Assembly: GCA_946221035.1 (NCBI GenBank)
Contig: CAMIME010000022.1
Span: 1-36,852, forward strand
Direction of reading: 5' to 3'
DNA length: 36,852 nt
DNA from: an uncultured Campylobacter sp.
GTDB taxonomy: Bacteria; Actinomycetota; Actinomycetes; Mycobacteriales; Mycobacteriaceae
Part shown: positions 31,461 through 36,852 of the stretch, piece after piece
Numbering within the stretch: the first letter of the stretch is position 1
How the letters are laid out: every line of letters starts with the position of its first letter
Made by a program: the position numbers and the translations under genes
Notes under the pieces: model-generated
What the model was told of the DNA's origin: nothing
Databases searched by the model: none
What the model saw: only the letters and a program-made list of their open reading frames with translations

Positions 31461-34400
31461 GTGCAAAAGGACGACGCGGCACTCCCCTTCGGAGTGTACG
31501 AAACACCGGTAACGAAGCGGGTAGCCGAAAGACTCGCCAATACCCAGCAGGCCAACCCCTTTGCCCGCGGAGCTATCACAGACGCCTCCTCCGGCCACGC
31601 GGCGCGCTACGCAGAAGCCATCACCAGAACCATTGGCGGGCACCTCGCCCAAAAACTCATCCGGACGTCGGATCCGGCCGAGCGGGTGGAATTGATCAAC
31701 GCCTTGGCAGTACTTATCGACCCGGACGATGCGATCGATTCAGAGGCGCTGCTTCATGCGGTGTACGAGGAAACTCTCGGCACCGCACCCGCCCTGCCCC
31801 CCGCTCCCCCGACGGGCGCATCCCTTCTCACTAACGCAAGCAGCGATTTCAGTATGGCCGCTGAGATCAAACGTGAAATTCAGACGGCCGACAGCGTTGA
31901 CCTCCTGTGCGCGTTTATTAAGAACTCCGGCATCGCGGTGATCCGCGACCAACTCGAGTACCTGCGCGAACGCCAGATACCGCTGCGCGTCATTACCTCG
32001 ACGTACTGCGGGGCATCTGACGTTCAAGCTATCAACAGGCTGGTAGAGGAGTTCGGCGCCCAAGTCAAGATCGGCTACGAATCGCGCGGCACCCGGCTGC
32101 ACGCCAAGGCGTGGCTCTTCCGCCGCAACTCGGGGTTTGATACCGCCTATATCGGCAGCTCCAACCTGTCCAACTCAGCACTTATCGACGGCGTCGAGTG
32201 GAACGTGCGGGCATCTCGCGCCTCCACACCAGAAATCCTGGCGAAGTTTGAGGCCGTGTTTGAGACGTACTGGAACGACGCCCACTACGTCCCTTACGTT
32301 CCGCGCGACGACCACGAGCGCCTAGCGGACGCGCTGCGCCGGGAGAAGTTCGGAGACAACTCTGGCCAGCTCGAACTTTCCGGCCTTGAAGTGAGGCCTT
32401 TCCCGTACCAAGAGGCGATGCTCGAGGCACTTCGTGTGGAGCGCGAGGTCCACGACCGCCACCGAAATCTCCTCGTAGCCGCAACCGGCACAGGAAAAAC
32501 CGTGGTGGCCGCGTTGGACTATGCGTCGGTGACGGAGTCGTCGGCAAGCAAAATGCCCCTGCTGTTTGTCGCACACCAGCGGGAACTGCTTCGGCAGGCA
32601 ATGCGGACGTACCGCGAGGTACTGCGGGACCCCAACTTCGGCGAACTGCTCGACGGCGCGCATACGCCCCGCGAGGGGACGCATGTCTTTGCCACGGTTC
32701 AGACGCTGCACAAGCGTCTCGACGACTTCGCGCCCGACCGCTTTGATGTCGTGGTCATCGATGAGTTTCATCATGCGGAGGCGTCGACGTACCAAAAGGT
32801 GCTCGATTACGTTCGGCCGAAAGAGCTTTTGGGCCTTACTGCCACGCCGGAACGGGGCGACGGGGTCAACGTGCAGCGCTTCTTCGATTACCGCGTGGCC
32901 TATGAGCTTCGACTTTGGGATGCGCTGCAGCTGGGCTTGGTCGCGCCGATGCATTACTACGGGCTCAATGACGAGACGGACCTGCGCAGCGTGAAGTGGA
33001 CGCGGACGAGTCGGGCATACGACGTCGAGGCGCTCAGTGAATTTTACGTGCGTCATGGCGATTCGCGGGTGAAGTTAATTCTGAACGAGCTGCAAAAGCG
33101 CGTATTCGATTTCGGGGAGCTGAAGGCGCTGGGCTTTTGTGTAAGCATCCAGCATGCGCAATACATGGCGGACCGCTTTTCTCACTTTGGTGTAGCCGCT
33201 GCGGCAGTCACCTCGCGGACCGCTCCTTTCGAGCGCGATGCTGCGATTCAACGTTTGCGGGCCGGTGAGCTCAAGGTGCTGTTCACTGTCGACCTGTTCA
33301 ACGAGGGCGTGGACATCCCGGAGCTGAACGCCCTACTACTTCTGCGCCCGACGGAAAGCCCGATCATTTTCCTTCAGCAGCTGGGTCGGGGTCTGCGCAA
33401 GATCCCGGGCAAGGTGTGTACCGTGCTGGACTTCATCGGCGAGCAGCGTGCGGAGTTTGACTTCGAGCGCCGCTACGCCGCTTTAACGGGCAAGCGCGGA
33501 AAAAAGCTGGTGAAAGAAATTGAGCGAGGCTTTCCGACGCTCCCAGGCGGAACCCACATCCAACTCGATCGGGTTACCCAGGAAAGGGTACTGAGGAATG
33601 TGAAGCGGGTCGCAGGCAATTCGATTGTGAAAATCCGCGCACTGGTGCAGCAAGAAGCCACTACCGACCTGTCCGCATTCCTGTCGAATACTGGGCTGGC
33701 GCTCGAGGATCTTTACCGTAACAAGAAGGATGGTGGATGGACGCGGCTGCTGCGGAGCCAGAAGTTGCTTCCGCAGGTACCGGGGTCCGATGATGATTTT
33801 CTGCTCGGTCGGGTGCGCTCGCTACTCCACATCAACGACGCCGTGCGCGCGGAGGCTTACCTGCGAATTTTGTCCCCGGAGGGCGCATCCTACGATGCGC
33901 TGCCCGGGTTAGACCAGGTCTTTGCCCGGATGTTGGTGACTTCAGTGTGGGCGAACCAGCCCGGAGTCGCCGCACCGAAATCGTTCGAAGATGCGCTGGG
34001 CATCCTTCGCGGTGCCCCAGCCTTTGTGTCCGAGCTTGAGCAGGTGTTCAGGTATCGGCTGGACCAGTCACGAATTGCCCCGCAGCCCATCGTTGGACCC
34101 GGTGCTGGCGTGCTGTCCACCCACGCCGATTACTCCACCGCTGAGCTCACCGCGGCGCTGCGCGAAGCGCCGCTGTCGAAGCTGCTTCACCTTCCGCGAG
34201 AAGGGGTGTACCACGCCGAAGAAGCCGGCGTCGATCTGTTCTTTGTGACACTGGTGAAAAACGATGAAGACTTCTCCGAGAGCACCAGGTACGCGGATTA
34301 CCCGATCTCTCGCGACCTGTTTCAGTGGGAGTCGCAATCCACAACGACCTTGTCGTCGAAGGACGGCCAGCGTTACATCCACCACGGCGAACTGGGGCAT

Positions 34401-34580
34401 TCCATCTACCTGTGCGTGCGCAACACCCGGCAGAACTCGATTGGGGTAGCCAGCGCATTCACGTTGCTCGGGGACGTCACCCACGTCAGCCACAAGGGTG
34501 AAAAACCGATTCGTTTTGAGTGGCGTCTCACCCGCCCCATGCCAGCGCAGCTTTACGAACAGGGCCGCGCGGTGGTGTAG
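31461..34580 (+). CDS. PLD-nuclease/SF2-helicase fusion with DUF3427-type C terminus
   Basis: A 1039-residue protein with a GTG start, two bases after the Nudix stop, and GGAAAGG 11 bases upstream. Order: an N-terminal helical part (1-115); a phospholipase-D-type nuclease domain (about 130-280) with H-x-K at H214/K216 (RLHAKAWLF) and GSSN after it; SF2 helicase with ATGTGKT (341-347), DEFH (434-437), TATP (460-463), and the second lobe with VDLFNEGVDIPE and QLGRGLRK; then a ~350-residue C-terminal region of DUF3427 type, ending WRLTRPMPAQLYEQ. It is likely a DNA translocase that cuts. Related proteins appear in mobile and defence loci. The exact activity and target are unknown. Confidence 0.83.
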   Translation: MQKDDAALPFGVYETPVTKRVAERLANTQQANPFARGAITDASSGHAARYAEAITRTIGGHLAQKLIRTSDPAERVELINALAVLIDPDDAIDSEALLHAVYEETLGTAPALPPAPPTGASLLTNASSDFSMAAEIKREIQTADSVDLLCAFIKNSGIAVIRDQLEYLRERQIPLRVITSTYCGASDVQAINRLVEEFGAQVKIGYESRGTRLHAKAWLFRRNSGFDTAYIGSSNLSNSALIDGVEWNVRASRASTPEILAKFEAVFETYWNDAHYVPYVPRDDHERLADALRREKFGDNSGQLELSGLEVRPFPYQEAMLEALRVEREVHDRHRNLLVAATGTGKTVVAALDYASVTESSASKMPLLFVAHQRELLRQAMRTYREVLRDPNFGELLDGAHTPREGTHVFATVQTLHKRLDDFAPDRFDVVVIDEFHHAEASTYQKVLDYVRPKELLGLTATPERGDGVNVQRFFDYRVAYELRLWDALQLGLVAPMHYYGLNDETDLRSVKWTRTSRAYDVEALSEFYVRHGDSRVKLILNELQKRVFDFGELKALGFCVSIQHAQYMADRFSHFGVAAAAVTSRTAPFERDAAIQRLRAGELKVLFTVDLFNEGVDIPELNALLLLRPTESPIIFLQQLGRGLRKIPGKVCTVLDFIGEQRAEFDFERRYAALTGKRGKKLVKEIERGFPTLPGGTHIQLDRVTQERVLRNVKRVAGNSIVKIRALVQQEATTDLSAFLSNTGLALEDLYRNKKDGGWTRLLRSQKLLPQVPGSDDDFLLGRVRSLLHINDAVRAEAYLRILSPEGASYDALPGLDQVFARMLVTSVWANQPGVAAPKSFEDALGILRGAPAFVSELEQVFRYRLDQSRIAPQPIVGPGAGVLSTHADYSTAELTAALREAPLSKLLHLPREGVYHAEEAGVDLFFVTLVKNDEDFSESTRYADYPISRDLFQWESQSTTTLSSKDGQRYIHHGELGHSIYLCVRNTRQNSIGVASAFTLLGDVTHVSHKGEKPIRFEWRLTRPMPAQLYEQGRAVV

Positions 34581-34589
34581 GCGGTGGGT

Positions 34590-34595
34590 TACGAT
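34590..34595 (+). promoter_or_regulatory. -10 box (TACGAT) of the parA-like gene
   Basis: TACGAT lies ten bases after the helicase stop and about 25 bases before GGAGGAAAC and the GTG at 34625. This gives the ParA-like gene its own transcript, with a strong ribosome site. Confidence 0.5.
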
Positions 34596-34624
34596 TTTCG
34601 GGTCCCACAACCATCGGAGGAAAC

Positions 34625-35701
34625 GTGACCGGCATCAAGACCTTGAGCTTCTTCAACAACAAGGGCGGTGTCGGTAAGACGACCCTCTCCACAAACGTGG
34701 CGTACAACCTGGCGCTTAAGGGGTACCGCGTGTTGTTCGTGGACTGCGACCCACAGTGCAATGCCACCCAGCTGCTGCTCAACGAGATGCAGACAAAAGA
34801 GATTTACGACGGCGTACCCGACCCCGAGGTTGCCCTCCGCCAATCGTTGTCCAAAACGGTCTACGGCCTATTCATCCCACTTCGGGAGGGCGAGCCGGAG
34901 ATCGATGCCGATATCCCGGTGTTCAGGTCGGAGCGTTTTCAGGTGGATGTGATGGCAGGGCATCCGTCGTTAAGCCAAATTGAGGATGTGATGTCGTCTG
35001 CTTGGCAGACAGCGCTGAGCCGCGAAACCGCGTCGTTTCGGCGCGTGCATTGGGCTGGCCAGCTGATTACGGCGATGGAGGATGCGGACCGCTACGACAT
35101 CATCATGTTCGACGTCGGGCCCAGCCTCGGCCCGTTCAACCGAACCGTGCTTCTGGGTTGCGACGCCTTTGTCACCCCAACCGCCACCGATCTGTTCAGC
35201 TACCACGCGTTTGGCAACCTAGCCCGCTGGTTTGACGCCTGGGTCACCGAGTACTCCGAGATGGCGGAGGCGAACGTGGAGGCGTGGAAATCCTTCTCCT
35301 CGAGTTTTGAGAAGAAGGCCCGCAACCTGCGCATCCCCGGCCACGGCGGCAGCCAGGTGCAGTACCTCGGTTACACCACACTCGAGTACGTGAAAAAGAA
35401 GGCGAACGGCCAAGACCAGCTCGTCGGCGCGTTCGAGCGATTCCGGGGCAAGTTTGCCGACGAAGCCCGGCGCATCGGGCGCGCCCTGAGCCAACGCGAA
35501 GATGAGTATCTGCTCGGGCATGTGCCCCACATGTACTCGATGCCCGCCACCGCCCAGGACGTGCACGCGCCCATCGCGGAGCTCGCGTACGGCGATGGGA
35601 TTAAGGGGTCCCAGGGCACGCAACGCGACAATTATGCGGGCCAGATCAAGGCGGTGTCAGATGCGGTCCACGATCGGTTGTTCGGGAGCGCTGCAGGATA
35701 G
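34625..35701 (+). CDS. ParA-family ATPase
   Basis: A 358-residue P-loop ATPase of the ParA/MinD/Soj group. Residues 13-20 are KGGVGKTT, D40 and D42 lie in FVDCDPQCNATQ, and MFDVGPSLGPFN is the Walker B region. The C-terminal half (about 215-320) is longer than in chromosomal ParA and includes KKKANGQDQLVGAFERFRGK. The GTG start has GGAGGA four bases upstream. No ParB-like gene is adjacent; the next gene is a 179-residue unknown. ParA proteins sort DNA or protein cargo by binding DNA with ATP; here it may serve a mobile or defence element rather than chromosome partition. The partner and cargo are not readable. Confidence 0.85.
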   Translation: MTGIKTLSFFNNKGGVGKTTLSTNVAYNLALKGYRVLFVDCDPQCNATQLLLNEMQTKEIYDGVPDPEVALRQSLSKTVYGLFIPLREGEPEIDADIPVFRSERFQVDVMAGHPSLSQIEDVMSSAWQTALSRETASFRRVHWAGQLITAMEDADRYDIIMFDVGPSLGPFNRTVLLGCDAFVTPTATDLFSYHAFGNLARWFDAWVTEYSEMAEANVEAWKSFSSSFEKKARNLRIPGHGGSQVQYLGYTTLEYVKKKANGQDQLVGAFERFRGKFADEARRIGRALSQREDEYLLGHVPHMYSMPATAQDVHAPIAELAYGDGIKGSQGTQRDNYAGQIKAVSDAVHDRLFGSAAG

Positions 35702-35747
35702 ATTCCTGCCGGCTAACTTCGGTCCTCGACCGTTTGAGGAGGTCGAA

Positions 35748-36287
35748 ATGAGCCGGGACTATGGCTACCACTCACGCCTTGACTTTCGCGCCCACGTCAA
35801 GGCCAGAGTTGAGGCGATGCTGCCAGCTATTCGTATTGAAGAAGTGGGCGACGGCGACGACACGTTTTCCTCGAAACTGCGCATAAGCGGGGCGGTCAAG
35901 GGGAACGGGTCCCTCCCTCGGAGGGTCGTGTTGTCACCTGACTTGGTGGCTATCGATCGAAGCACCCACCGCCAGGTAGCTGTTGCCTCGTGTTTGCCGC
36001 GCATTGATTGCGGCGGAAGGGCTCCGAGCGGCTTCCTGAATCTTCTCGAAGGCTCGGATCCGAGCATACGCTCGTGGGTTGTGACGGAGGAGCCTTCCGT
36101 TGCCCGCCTCGCGCTACTTGCGTACGAGAACCCCAACGTCCAGATCCTCCACCTGTGCCTCCCTCATTTGAAACGGGAACTCGCTCAACGAGACGCCGAC
36201 GCGGCGGACCTGCTCTTGACGCTGGAGGGTGAGGGGAGGATTCAGAAACTTGAGCACATCCGGAACCAGGTGGGGGCAGATTATTAG
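35748..36287 (+). CDS. Hypothetical protein (179 aa) after the ParA-like gene
   Basis: A soluble protein I do not recognise. It starts at an ATG (35748) with GAGGAGG five bases upstream. The N-terminal half is basic (SRDYGYHSRLDFRAHVKARV), the middle has an IRIEEVGDGDDTFSSKLRI stretch and a beta-rich core, and the end is helical (LPHLKRELAQRDADAADLLL). No helix-turn-helix is obvious. It follows the ParA-like gene by 46 bases on the same strand, so it could be its partner, but nothing in it proves a ParB role. A hairpin at 36296-36315 follows the stop, without a T-run. Confidence 0.65.
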   Translation: MSRDYGYHSRLDFRAHVKARVEAMLPAIRIEEVGDGDDTFSSKLRISGAVKGNGSLPRRVVLSPDLVAIDRSTHRQVAVASCLPRIDCGGRAPSGFLNLLEGSDPSIRSWVVTEEPSVARLALLAYENPNVQILHLCLPHLKRELAQRDADAADLLLTLEGEGRIQKLEHIRNQVGADY

Positions 36288-36376
36288 CTGTCGTTCGACC
36301 GCGGCTTCGTGGTCGCCATCGACTCCAGCCCTGAGCCGAAAGATCAACGAGCGTCGCATCTATGCTGCTCAAACGG

Positions 36377-36433
36377 CAAATATAACGAATATAAAGACGC
36401 GGAGTTGTATAACAAATATAAGGAATATAAAGA
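36377..36433. repeat. AT-rich segment with 21-base direct repeat and 9-base period
   Basis: Two 21-base copies (36377-36397 and 36413-36433) differ at one position; each holds AAATATAA and GAATATAAAG. The hexamer ATATAA or GTATAA begins at 36380, 36389, 36407, 36416 and 36425, all steps of nine. It may be an iteron-like array beside the ParA-like gene, or the remains of a coding repeat (KYNEYK and NKYKEYKEG in the frame 36309-36500). Bases 36288-36552 hold no gene I can support. Confidence 0.5.
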
Positions 36434-36525
36434 AGGACAGCGATCGATCAGCGTCGAGTTCTTCGAGTTAACCGGCGGATGCGAGTCATTTGGTAGCTGA
36501 GAGTTTCTTCAATTCCGGGATTCGC

Positions 36526-36531
36526 TATCAT
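36526..36531 (+). promoter_or_regulatory. -10 box (TATCAT) of the last gene
   Basis: TATCAT lies about 22 bases before the ATG at 36553, leaving a leader of roughly 15 bases. No clear -35 box. Confidence 0.4.
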
Positions 36532-36552
36532 TAACAGTGCGATGATCAAGGC

Positions 36553-36852
36553 ATGAGAAAACCTGTTATTTCACTGGTAGTTGCTTTGTCAATCGCTGTC
36601 AGCCCGGCGGTTGCGCCAAGTGCCGCCGTCGCTGCCCCCGCCACTCCGGCCACCACCGAATCCAAGGCCGGGCCCATTATCGGTGGAGTCGTCGGCACCC
36701 TTGCTATCCTCGCCGCGGGCGCAGGAGCGGCCTGCTGGGCGATGCAGCAGGGCATCATCCCGAACCCAGCACCACAGCTGATCCCGTGCCACCCCGCTCC
36801 AGCACCAGCACCGGCACCGGCACCAGCACCAGCGCCAGCACCAGCACCCGCC
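36553..36852 (+). CDS. Secreted or anchored Ala/Pro-rich protein, 5' part
   Basis: An open frame of 100 codons running off the window. It starts MRKPVISLVVALSIAVSPAV, a signal peptide likely cut near residue 25, followed by an Ala/Thr-rich spacer, a Gly/Ala hydrophobic segment (about 40-62: GPIIGGVVGTLAILAAG), a short Cys-containing piece (C64 and C80) and a Pro-Ala repeat made of CCAGCACC-type units from about 36805. Such tails usually span the cell wall. The family is unknown, and the C-terminal part, which would identify it, is outside the window. Confidence 0.7.
   Translation, partial: MRKPVISLVVALSIAVSPAVAPSAAVAAPATPATTESKAGPIIGGVVGTLAILAAGAGAACWAMQQGIIPNPAPQLIPCHPAPAPAPAPAPAPAPAPAPA

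Noticed and set aside
36309..36500. 63-codon plus-strand gene with Tyr/Lys-rich middle
   Set aside because: GTG start without ribosome site and a mixed composition; kept only as the rival explanation for the 9-base repeat.
36805..36852. CCAGCA/CCGGCA repeat as a separate tandem element
   Set aside because: It is simply the coding sequence of a Pro-Ala repeat in the last gene.

Overview
The window is high-GC actinobacterial DNA, most likely from a Corynebacterium (inference). Supporting signs are the GC-biased third codon positions, many apparently leaderless genes with a TANNNT -10 box six or seven bases before the start codon, a CmtR-type cadmium sensor, paired SNF2 and SWIM genes, and a set of secreted trypsin-like proteins with C-terminal membrane anchors. 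It looks chromosomal, with housekeeping genes (hisD, ldh, putP-like, deaD-like, sbcD-like) and accessory patches between them.

Layout. 1-3.2 kb: the 3' part of a tRNA-Arg(CCG) with a terminator, a cadmium-resistance pair (CmtR-like repressor and CadD-like transporter, overlapping by one base), two overlapping unknown genes behind a good promoter with a perfect inverted repeat, and two copies of a ~129-bp repeat that can fold. 3.2-7.1 kb: a small PH-like membrane protein, divergent from a secreted tripeptidyl-aminopeptidase-like hydrolase and a lipoprotein polysaccharide deacetylase; then PspC and MarR genes on the other strand. 7.1-14.9 kb: two DNA-maintenance modules on the minus strand, an Mre11/SbcD-like nuclease with an SMC-like ATPase, and a SNF2 helicase with a SWIM zinc-finger protein. 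15-17.8 kb: a sodium/proline symporter, a secreted HNH nuclease and a four-helix membrane protein. 17.9-22.1 kb: four tandem trypsin-fold proteins, one of which has lost all three catalytic residues. 22.2-24.4 kb: a DeaD-type RNA helicase.

24.4-30 kb has a histidine theme. A leaderless 31-codon leader peptide with three consecutive His codons precedes a strong terminator with competing stems, a classical attenuator, upstream of two very similar APC-family permeases. hisD lies a little further on, on the opposite strand. Between them sits a visibly AT-richer two-gene cassette: an AbiEii/MenT-like nucleotidyltransferase and a small partner, a likely toxin-antitoxin or defence unit.

30-36.9 kb: L-lactate dehydrogenase, then a Nudix hydrolase nearly fused to a 1039-residue PLD-nuclease/SF2-helicase/DUF3427-type protein, then a ParA-like ATPase with its own promoter and an unknown 179-residue protein, followed by a short AT-rich segment with a 9-base period. 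The window ends inside a secreted or anchored protein with a Pro-Ala tail.

The best candidates for something new are the His attenuator controlling permeases, the Nudix/PLD-helicase/ParA/unknown cluster, the nucleotidyltransferase cassette, the pseudoprotease in the S1 cluster, and the 10-mer CTTATCGACG, present seven times with a strand switch near 15-20 kb.
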